From: Candidatus Bathyarchaeota archaeon
Lineage (GTDB): Archaea; Thermoproteota; Bathyarchaeia; TCS64
Direction: 5' to 3'
NCBI GenBank assembly: GCA_026014515.1
Contig: JAOZIG010000347.1
Coordinates: forward strand, 1-6,474
DNA length: 6,474 nt
Both the position numbers and the translations under genes were made by a program. Under the pieces are notes generated by a model that saw only the letters and a list, made by a program, of their open reading frames with translations, ran no database searches and was not told the origin of the DNA. This document shows positions 1 through 5,248 of this stretch, one piece after another; positions within the stretch are counted from its first letter, which is position 1, and each line of letters opens with the position of its first letter.

Positions 1-915
1 GCTTGGAGAGCAGGAGCAGTACTACGAGATCTGGAGTTTGTTCAGTTCCATCCTTCAATACTGGACCATGGAGAAAGCCCATACTTCCTAATCAGCGAAG
101 CTGTAAGGGGTGAAGGAGGCGTACTGATAAACTCTGAAGGGGAGGCTTTCATGCCCAGATACCACCCCATGCACGACCTTGCACCAAGAGATGTGGTCTC
201 AAGAGCCATCGTAGAAGAACAGAAGAAAGGACCAGTCTACATCGATATCAGAGACCACGGGAAAGAGTTTCTAACCACCCGCTTCGCGGGAATTTATGCT
301 GCATGTCTTGAACGTGGAATCAGAATGGATGAAGACCTGATCCCAGTCTCCCCCGCAGCACACTACTTCTGTGGTGGTGTTAAAACAAACGAGTATGGTG
401 AGACAAATATTTCTGGACTCTTAGTTATCGGAGAATCCGCGTGTACTGGGGTTCATGGAGCAAACAGGATGGCGAGCAACTCATTGCTTGAGTGTCTTGT
501 TTTCTCTGATATGGCGGTTAGTAAAATAACTGATTATAGTGATTTCCCTACGAGAGTATCCAAAGGTAAGATTTCTTCCAAGGGAAAAACCAACGACTAC
601 AAGGAAAACATACAGAACACCATGTGGAAACACGTGGGCATCAATAGAAACATATGGGACCTTCATTACGCGAGAGAAGAACTCGACCTAAAATACGCCG
701 AAACACAAGACCAAATAAAAGAAAACATTACATTGCAAAACATCGAGGCTCGAAACCTAGCCTGCGTAGCCAGACTTGTAGCCCATGCAGCCAGTATCCG
801 TACCGAGAGCCGGGGAACACATATGCTCACAGATTATCCTGTACGAAATGACGAGTACTGGATGAAGCATATTGAGTTTAAGAAAGAAGAAGTGACCCTC
901 GCGGATCACAAATAA
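1..915 (+). CDS. nadB: L-aspartate oxidase, C-terminal part (5' end outside window)
   Basis: This flavoenzyme oxidises L-aspartate to iminoaspartate, which quinolinate synthase (NadA) then uses in de novo NAD synthesis. The frame is open from base 1, so the gene starts upstream; 304 residues are visible before TAA. They cover part of the flavin/substrate region and the C-terminal helical domain. Family landmarks, in visible-residue numbering, are EFVQFHPS near 12-18, ISEAVRGEG at 31-39, LAPRDVVSRAI at 60-70 (the Arg corresponds to a substrate-binding Arg in the family), PAAHYFCGG near 118-126, and a flavin-binding stretch GES...TGVHGANRMASNSLLE around 144-164. The ending with ESRGTHMLTDYP is typical of NadB. 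The closest alternatives are succinate dehydrogenase or fumarate reductase flavoproteins, but the HGANR-MASNSLLE and ESRG-H-DYP patterns favour NadB. The N-terminal FAD dinucleotide-binding motif lies outside the window. The gene converges on the next one with a 5-bp gap. Confidence 0.9.
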   Translation, partial: AWRAGAVLRDLEFVQFHPSILDHGESPYFLISEAVRGEGGVLINSEGEAFMPRYHPMHDLAPRDVVSRAIVEEQKKGPVYIDIRDHGKEFLTTRFAGIYAACLERGIRMDEDLIPVSPAAHYFCGGVKTNEYGETNISGLLVIGESACTGVHGANRMASNSLLECLVFSDMAVSKITDYSDFPTRVSKGKISSKGKTNDYKENIQNTMWKHVGINRNIWDLHYAREELDLKYAETQDQIKENITLQNIEARNLACVARLVAHAASIRTESRGTHMLTDYPVRNDEYWMKHIEFKKEEVTLADHK

Positions 916-920
916 TGGGT

Positions 921-1952
921 TTATTTCACGTATTTACCGAAGTGAGCTGGTGTAGCGTGTGGTGGAGGTAGCTCCGCCATTGTCTTCAAACCGGGCTCAG
1001 AGTTGATCACGTGTGGAATCATGTTGGTGGTCATGGCGATTGTGCCGTGGTCACCGTGGACACATGGAGTGATCTTGTTATTGATAGGTGGAACACCCTT
1101 GATGCTTACACTATCAAACTCCTCGTCTGCTCCAATGTATGCCTTGAAGTCCATTGTGATTAGGGTCTTGCCCTTGCTAATTCCGTATGCCATCTGTTTA
1201 CCGCCCGCTGCATAGCCTGCTGGTACCTTGATAGCATCGCTCTTGACCTCATGGTCAAATGTCACTGGCTCTGGCATGTCTACCTTGATCTCGTCAAGTG
1301 TCCATCCTAGGGCATCAGCAATCATCTGCATACTCTGCTCCAAGCCGACGTGGCCAGTGATCTTGTGGTTATCAATTGCATCTCTGTACTCTGCTACAGT
1401 CATACCTGCTCCGATCTTCTTCTGGAAGGGGATACGGCGTGTAGCTGCGTCCATCTGACGCGCGATATACATTGACTCTACTTGCTCACATGGTCCTGAG
1501 AGGAATATTGGCAATGTGTCCATGAGGAAACCCGGGTTGATACCGGTTCCCAGCATGGTTGCTCCATTCTCCTTCGCGATTTTATCCAGTTTCTTTGCTA
1601 GCTCAGTGGCTTCCTCTTCAACATAGGGATAGCCTAGCTCTTCACATGTGCTGATAATATTGACACCGTGCTTGAGGATGCCCGCGAACTGGTCATATGT
1701 CTGACGAAGATAGCTCATAGTAGTGTGGCAGACAATGTCTGGCTTTGTCTCGCTGAGAACTTTATCGACATCGCTGCTGATGATTACGCCGATCTTTTCC
1801 TTGCCCAAGACTTCACCTAGGTCCTTGCCCACGATGGCGGGGTTGACATCAATGGCTCCAACGATCTCGATGCCTTCTTTACTTAGAAGGTGTGTTGCGA
1901 GGCGTTTGCCGATGACTCCGATGCCATATGAAACGATTTTGACATTCTTCAC
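921..1952 (-). CDS. 2,4-diaminopentanoate dehydrogenase-family NAD(P)-dependent oxidoreductase
   Basis: The protein has 343 residues, about the usual family length. The N-terminal Rossmann fold resembles dihydrodipicolinate reductase. The nucleotide-binding loop is GIGVIG at residues 10-15, and an Asp (AIDVN, 33-37) follows beta-strand 2, which often indicates NAD preference. Further family landmarks are GTGINPGFLMD at 135-145 and a C-terminal GDHGTIAMTTNMIP around 300-313 followed by NSEPGLKTMAELP. Characterised members oxidise 2,4-diaminopentanoate in ornithine fermentation, but many archaeal members are untested, so the substrate is not settled here. Aspartate dehydrogenase is a distant relative but usually shorter. 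The start is GTG at 1952 (reverse strand), chosen because KIVSYGIGVIG follows at once. No good ribosome-binding site precedes it, and a TATA-like element about 35 bp upstream implies a very short leader. No gene for the rest of ornithine fermentation is visible. Confidence 0.75.
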   Translation of the reverse strand: MKNVKIVSYGIGVIGKRLATHLLSKEGIEIVGAIDVNPAIVGKDLGEVLGKEKIGVIISSDVDKVLSETKPDIVCHTTMSYLRQTYDQFAGILKHGVNIISTCEELGYPYVEEEATELAKKLDKIAKENGATMLGTGINPGFLMDTLPIFLSGPCEQVESMYIARQMDAATRRIPFQKKIGAGMTVAEYRDAIDNHKITGHVGLEQSMQMIADALGWTLDEIKVDMPEPVTFDHEVKSDAIKVPAGYAAGGKQMAYGISKGKTLITMDFKAYIGADEEFDSVSIKGVPPINNKITPCVHGDHGTIAMTTNMIPHVINSEPGLKTMAELPPPHATPAHFGKYVK

Positions 1953-1980
1953 GTTAGTTCAACGAATATGCACTCGTAGG

Positions 1981-1991
1981 GTCTTTAAATC
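1981..1991 (-). promoter_or_regulatory. Putative TATA box for the dehydrogenase gene
   Basis: On the reverse strand this reads GATTTAAAGAC, preceded by GGTAAA, which could serve as a BRE. Its centre lies about 34 bp upstream of the GTG at 1952. With the usual archaeal spacing, transcription would begin near 1960 and leave a leader of roughly 8 nt. That agrees with the lack of a Shine-Dalgarno sequence. The TTTAAA core is a palindrome, so it could also work towards the archaellin gene. Confidence 0.45.
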
Positions 1992-2040
1992 TTTACCGAG
2001 AGCAGAGCCTAAGTGTGTAGATGCTTGGTGCAGACATTTT

Positions 2041-2049
2041 GCTAAATAG
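2041..2049 (+). promoter_or_regulatory. Weak TATA-like element upstream of archaellin
   Basis: The sequence GCTAAATAG sits about 55 bp upstream of the archaellin ATG. It would place the transcript start near 2070, leaving a leader of about 30 nt that contains the ribosome-binding site. The match to the archaeal TATA consensus is modest. The palindromic TTTAAA at 1984-1989 is the alternative. An imperfect direct repeat flanks this element. Confidence 0.3.
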
Positions 2050-2082
2050 CGCATTCGAGACGTTTTGCTCGTACCCCAACGC

Positions 2083-2091
2083 GGGGAGGAG
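2083..2091 (+). promoter_or_regulatory. Strong Shine-Dalgarno site deciding the archaellin start
   Basis: GGGGAGGAG is a near-perfect complement to the 3' end of archaeal 16S rRNA. It ends 9 nt before ATG 2101. It also lies only 4 nt before an out-of-frame ATG at 2096, which reads ATG-AAA-TGA and so ends across the real start codon. The frame is open back to a TTG at 2065, but that start would place the SD inside the gene and push the class III signal peptide away from the N-terminus. ATG 2101 is therefore preferred. Confidence 0.7.
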
Positions 2092-2100
2092 AAACATGAA

Positions 2101-2718
2101 ATGAAACTAACCAAAAGAAGCGGTATGACGGGACTCGAAACTGCCATTATACTTGTAGCATTCGTAATAACTGCAGCAGCATTCGCGTTCGTAGTTCTAA
2201 ACATGGGATTCTTGACAGCCGAGAAGGCACAGTCAGTTATCTCATCTGGAATGAGCGAGGCAAGCAGTGCACTACTTGTTGACAGCGGAGTCATTGGACA
2301 ATTCAACGAGACTGGCGGAGATCAAGCGGATGTTGACCTACTCAAGCTGACCTTCTACATCAAGCTCAGCCAAGGACATGAACCAGTAGATCTAGACGAC
2401 AGCAAACTAGTAGCCACCTACACAAATGCAAGATGCCACGGTGAGATCTATAACACCAACGGTACATGCATGACTATCATCGGCGTCAATGATGACGGTG
2501 ACAGTCTATGTGAGACGGGCGAGAAGTTCAAGGTTGAAGTTGACTTCAGTGAGTTACTCTATGACTCTATGGTTGACCCGACTCCAGCCTCACAGGATGA
2601 TGTATATGCACACCCATATGAGGAGTTCAGGATCGAGCTACGACCATCAGCGGGAGCAGTCTTGACCATCGAGCGCCAGCTACCAGCTGTCTACAGCACC
2701 ATAATGACACTAGAGTAA
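2101..2718 (+). CDS. Archaellin (archaeal flagellin), major filament subunit
   Basis: This 205-residue precursor is a subunit of the archaellum filament, the rotating swimming structure of archaea. The N-terminus is a class III signal peptide: a short basic leader ends KRSG (residues 5-8), then MTGLETAIIL begins the mature protein. A prepilin-like peptidase (ArlK/FlaK or PibD type) would cut after Gly8. Glu lies at mature position 5, and the hydrophobic helix runs to about residue 36 (AFVVLNMGF). The rest is a beta-rich domain ending in the archaellin-like strand VLTIERQLPA. An acidic loop NDDGDSLCETGEKF (130-143) looks like a metal-binding loop. There are three Cys (112, 123, 137) and two N-glycosylation sequons (N69-E-T, N120-G-T). 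No other arl/fla gene is adjacent, so the motor genes must lie elsewhere. A related archaeal pilin is the main alternative, but the TGLETAIIL pattern favours archaellin. Confidence 0.88.
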   Translation: MKLTKRSGMTGLETAIILVAFVITAAAFAFVVLNMGFLTAEKAQSVISSGMSEASSALLVDSGVIGQFNETGGDQADVDLLKLTFYIKLSQGHEPVDLDDSKLVATYTNARCHGEIYNTNGTCMTIIGVNDDGDSLCETGEKFKVEVDFSELLYDSMVDPTPASQDDVYAHPYEEFRIELRPSAGAVLTIERQLPAVYSTIMTLE

Positions 2719-2736
2719 GACTAACATCTTACTCAA

Positions 2737-2750
2737 TCTTTTCTATTTTC
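2737..2750 (+). terminator. T-rich terminator after archaellin
   Basis: A pyrimidine tract with two runs of four T begins about 18 bp after the archaellin stop. Archaeal RNA polymerase terminates at such T-rich tracts without needing a hairpin. The tract sits in the 41-bp gap between two convergent genes. Confidence 0.45.
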
Positions 2751-2751
2751 T

Positions 2752-2757
2752 AAAAAA
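2752..2757 (-). terminator. T6 terminator after the signal peptidase cluster
   Basis: On the reverse strand a run of six T starts 2 nt after the TAA of the signal peptidase gene. A short CTAAA/TTTAG inverted repeat (2750-2763) brackets it and overlaps the stop codon. This is a plausible intrinsic terminator for the four-gene minus-strand cluster. Confidence 0.45.
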
Positions 2758-2759
2758 GT

Positions 2760-3749
2760 TTAGAAGTTTATTCCACGAATTCTATCGCTTAGAGTTTTTA
2801 CTGGTTCAAAGTTACTTCGTTTAGCGTAAAGTAGTCCAAGGAATAGGAGTATTCCGGGGCCTATCCAGAGAATTATATTAGAAAAAGCTGTCTGGAACGA
2901 TGCTGTTTCCTCCATAAGTAACCATGAGATGGGCACTGTGCTTCCCTGTATCATCCACCACATACTTGGCGTGATCCCTTTTGTCCACCATACAAGATCA
3001 CAGGCTATTGGTACCATCAATAATACTAGGTGGTATAGCCAGAACATTAACCCCATGTCATCATCGTCTGTAGCTAAGGGTAGAACAAGACATCCGATGT
3101 ACCATGTAATTATGGCTATTTGTTCCAGTAGTTGATGGCTTGATGGTTGAAGCCATATCTTTAGTACTATCGCTGGCGCTACAATGAATGGAGCGATGGC
3201 TAGATAGTTGAATCGCCCAGTCTCTTCACGGTACTCTTTCTTCGGTAGTATATTATCATAGAAAAAGGATACAGCCATTAATCCAAGCACCAGTCCGAAC
3301 CCTTTCATTGTCTTGATGAAGAGGCTGAAATATCCTACGATGGGTACTCTATTGATTACCCGCCCTTCAACAAGACTTTCGTTTACTACAAACCCATCTG
3401 GGAAAGGATTGTGATCTCCTTTTGTCTGGTAAACCCAGCCATCATCAGTCTCATAGCCGTCAATTGCTCTATGGACGATGTATTCGTCGCTATATCCAGG
3501 GCGTAGGAAAACCAGTATATCACCATATGGAGGGTCTCCAATGTTTACATCATCAAAATCATCTATGGCTTCTATGACGATAAAGTCGCCTACTCCGAGT
3601 GTAGGTACCATGCTCTGGCTTATTACCACCATCATTGGCTTTGACGTACCAAGTGTGTTGCTTAGGACATATGATCCTCCGTAAAAAAGGGCGATCAGGG
3701 CAACGAAAGTGGCCCCGTATCGGAGTATCTCTTTGATGTTATCATCCAA
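2760..3749 (-). CDS. Signal peptidase I (ER/archaeal type) with a C-terminal multi-pass membrane extension
   Basis: This membrane protease (family S26, Sec11-like) removes signal peptides from Sec-exported proteins on the outer face of the membrane. The protein has 329 residues. A first membrane segment at about 12-30 is followed by the nucleophile motif SQSMVPTL (Ser46), then YGDILVF (75-81), IVHRAI with His93 in place of the bacterial Lys, and KGDHNPFPDG with Asp112 and Asp118 as candidate acids. EGRVINRVPIVGYF (128-141) leads into the second membrane segment usual for archaeal enzymes. Beyond residue ~170 there are about 150 further residues with roughly five hydrophobic stretches (near 183-200, 208-226, 233-252, 262-279, 287-308), an extension I do not recognise. 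The ATG overlaps the 3' end of the TFE-beta gene by 8 nt, so translation is probably coupled. The catalytic domain call is firm; the role of the extension is unknown. Confidence 0.85.
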   Translation of the reverse strand: MDDNIKEILRYGATFVALIALFYGGSYVLSNTLGTSKPMMVVISQSMVPTLGVGDFIVIEAIDDFDDVNIGDPPYGDILVFLRPGYSDEYIVHRAIDGYETDDGWVYQTKGDHNPFPDGFVVNESLVEGRVINRVPIVGYFSLFIKTMKGFGLVLGLMAVSFFYDNILPKKEYREETGRFNYLAIAPFIVAPAIVLKIWLQPSSHQLLEQIAIITWYIGCLVLPLATDDDDMGLMFWLYHLVLLMVPIACDLVWWTKGITPSMWWMIQGSTVPISWLLMEETASFQTAFSNIILWIGPGILLFLGLLYAKRSNFEPVKTLSDRIRGINF

Positions 3750-4128
3750 GGTCTTCGTCTCGCGCTGCTACCTGTAGAGTTTCAATCCGTGGATCGATCC
3801 AAGAGGTCAACAATAGGCATACGTTTGGGTCTATGCTTCCACCGCGGAAGCATTTGTCTACTTCTGGGCAGATGAGACAGGGGCATCCTGCGACTGATTC
3901 TAAGGTTACTGGCTCTTTCTTGAAATAGAGCTTGTATGTCCATCTTCCATCGTTCAATACTTTTTCGCGTAGTACCTTACCTTTTTCCTCGAATTTTTTA
4001 GCCAGTCTGCTTCCTTCTCTGCTGCTTACATCAAGAAGCTTCCAAAGCTCAGACTGCAATAGTCCTTCTTCTCCTGCCTCAAATACTAGTTTAAGGGCTT
4101 TCTGTTCAGTTGTGTCTTTTGAAGGCAT
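3742..4128 (-). CDS. Transcription factor E beta subunit (TFE-beta, hRPC39/RPC34-like)
   Basis: TFE-beta pairs with TFE-alpha to help archaeal RNA polymerase open promoters; it is the homologue of the RNA polymerase III subunit hRPC39. The 128-residue protein has an N-terminal winged-helix domain (about 8-70: helices through QSELWKLLDVSSREGSRL, then a wing ending GRWTYKLYF). A linker leads to a C-terminal Cys cluster, CPCLICPEVDKC (82, 84, 87, 93) with a last Cys at 104. Its spacing and surrounding residues (GGSIDPNVC...W) match the iron-sulphur module of TFE-beta/RPC39, where four Cys hold a 4Fe-4S cluster. There are five Cys here, so either C82 or C84 is spare. The ATG lies 12 nt after the TBP stop, with a GAGG at the junction. 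Linkage to TBP strongly supports a basal transcription role. A generic winged-helix Fe-S regulator is the alternative. Confidence 0.8.
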   Translation of the reverse strand: MPSKDTTEQKALKLVFEAGEEGLLQSELWKLLDVSSREGSRLAKKFEEKGKVLREKVLNDGRWTYKLYFKKEPVTLESVAGCPCLICPEVDKCFRGGSIDPNVCLLLTSWIDPRIETLQVAARDEDLG

Positions 4129-4140
4129 TTTTCTAGTCCT

Positions 4141-4761
4141 CTAATCGTAATATATTAAATCGTAATCTTGGAGTGTCTCGTTTAGTTTCTCGACGGCTTC
4201 CTTTACCATATTCTCGTATTTTGCGCCTGTACATACTAACTTACCTGATGCAAATAGCAACATTACAACCTTTGGGTCACCCATCCGGTATATTAGACCT
4301 GGGAACTGTTCTGGCTCATACATCACGTTCTCCATGATGTCGGCTGCGGTCTCTAGATCGATTTTTCCGTGAAGGTTTGCTGATGCTACTATATTTTGTA
4401 TAGTTATGGTAGGTTTTCCTAATATGATTATTCCACCGTTTTTTAGTTTACGTACCACTTTATTGACGGCGCGTTTCGCCATTTTTTCGCTTTTGGCTCC
4501 TGTGCAGACCATTTTTCCTGAACCGAATATGAGGGTGGCGGTTTTTGGACGTTTGAGCCTGAATACAAGGCCTGGGAACTGTTTTGGCTTGTATTCTACG
4601 TTGCGGAAAACCTTCATTATTGATAGTAGGTCTATTGTTTGGCCGAGACTTGCTGATGCTACGACGTTTTCGATGCTGATGTTAAGGTCTTGGTCTATCT
4701 CGTTGCGGTTTAGGTCCTCGTCATCGAAATCTAACTCATCCAAGTCTTCTTCGAAGTCCAT
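4141..4761 (-). CDS. tbp: TATA-box-binding protein with acidic N-terminal extension
   Basis: TBP recognises the TATA box and nucleates transcription initiation with TFB. From ATG 4761 the protein has 206 residues. It contains the two-repeat saddle: repeat 1 at about 27-108 (ISIENVVASASLG ... KMVCTGAKSE) and repeat 2 at about 117-198 (ITIQNIVASANLHG ... KLVCTGAKYE). The four intercalating Phe that kink DNA are present: F62 and F79 in repeat 1, F153 and F170 in repeat 2. The first 25 residues are unusually acidic (14 Asp/Glu) and precede the fold, whereas archaeal TBPs usually begin almost at repeat 1 and any acidic tail is C-terminal. The C-terminus here is short (DYDLIYYD). A GTG at 4773 would add MRNR, but GGTGAGG just upstream of ATG 4761 acts as a Shine-Dalgarno and supports the ATG. 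The gene follows the 107-residue gene by 26 nt. Confidence 0.95.
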   Translation of the reverse strand: MDFEEDLDELDFDDEDLNRNEIDQDLNISIENVVASASLGQTIDLLSIMKVFRNVEYKPKQFPGLVFRLKRPKTATLIFGSGKMVCTGAKSEKMAKRAVNKVVRKLKNGGIIILGKPTITIQNIVASANLHGKIDLETAADIMENVMYEPEQFPGLIYRMGDPKVVMLLFASGKLVCTGAKYENMVKEAVEKLNETLQDYDLIYYD

Positions 4762-4764
4762 TCT

Positions 4765-4774
4765 ATTCCTCACC
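4765..4774 (-). promoter_or_regulatory. Shine-Dalgarno site deciding the TBP start
   Basis: The reverse strand reads AGGTGAGGAA immediately upstream of ATG 4761. GGTGAGG matches the anti-Shine-Dalgarno sequence. Using the overlapping GTG at 4773 instead would place this site inside the coding region, so the ATG is the better start. Confidence 0.55.
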
Positions 4775-4787
4775 TATACAGGTCCAG

Positions 4788-5111
4788 TTAGAGGTTCTTG
4801 AGTGCCTCAAGGGTCTCTTTTGTGATCAAGTCCTGATTGCTGATCTCAATTACGGGGAAGCTATTCATGTTTGGTTCGGTGGATAGTTTTTCACTTGTTC
4901 CTATCTCGCCACTGTAGCTGTTATACGTGATGAAGCCTCCTCCTAGCGGCTCTTCCTGCTTTACTAGGTACATGAATACCTCGCTTAGTGTGCCCCCGAT
5001 GACGAAGTATATGTGTCCATGGTTTTCGAGGTGCTGGATGACGTTTGTTGCAGGAGAGCTTGCGACAAGCATGACCAAGTCTCTTATGGTTTTTAACTGG
5101 ACAAACTTCAT
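4788..5111 (-). CDS. Uncharacterised 107-residue protein, first gene of the TBP cluster
   Basis: I do not recognise this family. The protein has 107 residues, is probably soluble, and has no signal peptide, Cys pairs or obvious DNA-binding motif. The pattern suggests a small alpha/beta fold: an N-terminal hydrophobic helix (RDLVMLVASSPATNVIQHL, 10-28), a strand HIYFVIGG (33-40), a helix SEVFMYLV (43-50), a Gly-rich turn PLGGGF (55-60), a stretch rich in Ser and Thr (62-84), and a short strand-helix end (FPVIEIS, then KETLEALKNL). A typical start (ATG after AGGAA), a TATA box upstream, and placement 26 nt before tbp on the same strand all support a real gene. Its position suggests co-expression with TBP and TFE-beta, and possibly a role tied to transcription, but nothing in the residues proves that. 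Confidence 0.75.
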   Translation of the reverse strand: MKFVQLKTIRDLVMLVASSPATNVIQHLENHGHIYFVIGGTLSEVFMYLVKQEEPLGGGFITYNSYSGEIGTSEKLSTEPNMNSFPVIEISNQDLITKETLEALKNL

Positions 5112-5140
5112 GTCTTTCCTATTGTACTCCTTTGTTCATG

Positions 5141-5148
5141 TATATAAA
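5141..5148 (-). promoter_or_regulatory. TATA box of the TBP/TFE-beta cluster
   Basis: The reverse strand reads TTTATATA, preceded by AAATAG as a plausible BRE. It lies about 33 bp upstream of the first ATG (5111). Transcription would start near 5118, giving a leader of about 7 nt. A second AT-rich element (TTATTTAAAT, 5151-5160) directly upstream could serve as an alternative TATA box, giving a leader near 17 nt that includes the AGGAA site. Confidence 0.6.
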
Positions 5149-5217
5149 CTATTTAAATAAAGAAACAGTGTTTTCTGGTATGTATTTTTGAGATGTTTTT
5201 GAAGCCTGTGTCTGGTC

Positions 5218-5225
5218 TTATATAA
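5218..5225 (+). promoter_or_regulatory. TATA box of the M14 peptidase gene, implying a leaderless mRNA
   Basis: TTATATAA is centred about 27 bp upstream of the ATG at 5249. With normal archaeal spacing the transcript would begin at or within a base or two of the start codon. No Shine-Dalgarno sequence lies between the box and the ATG, which agrees with leaderless translation. Confidence 0.55.
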
Positions 5226-5248
5226 TATGTCTGTGTAGTTTCTGCTTA

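Noticed and set aside
921..1952. Calling the dehydrogenase an aspartate dehydrogenase (NadX) because of the adjacent nadB
   Set aside because: Its length (343 residues) and C-terminal motifs fit the diaminopentanoate dehydrogenase family better, and the genes are convergent.
2065..2100. Upstream TTG start for archaellin
   Set aside because: It would swallow the Shine-Dalgarno site and add 12 residues before the class III signal peptide, which should be short and basic.
1959..2306. Reverse-strand open frame of 115 codons over the archaellin 5' end and its promoter
   Set aside because: It lies antisense to a clearly real archaellin, crosses the divergent promoter region, and its translation resembles no family.
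2101..3749. Functional link between the archaellin and the neighbouring signal peptidase
   Set aside because: Archaellin leaders are cut by a prepilin-type aspartic peptidase, not by signal peptidase I, and the two genes converge rather than share an operon.
4406..4801. Forward open frame of 131 codons antisense to TBP
   Set aside because: TBP on the other strand is unambiguous; this frame is low complexity (Ser/Arg runs mirroring the acidic TBP arm) with no recognisable domain.
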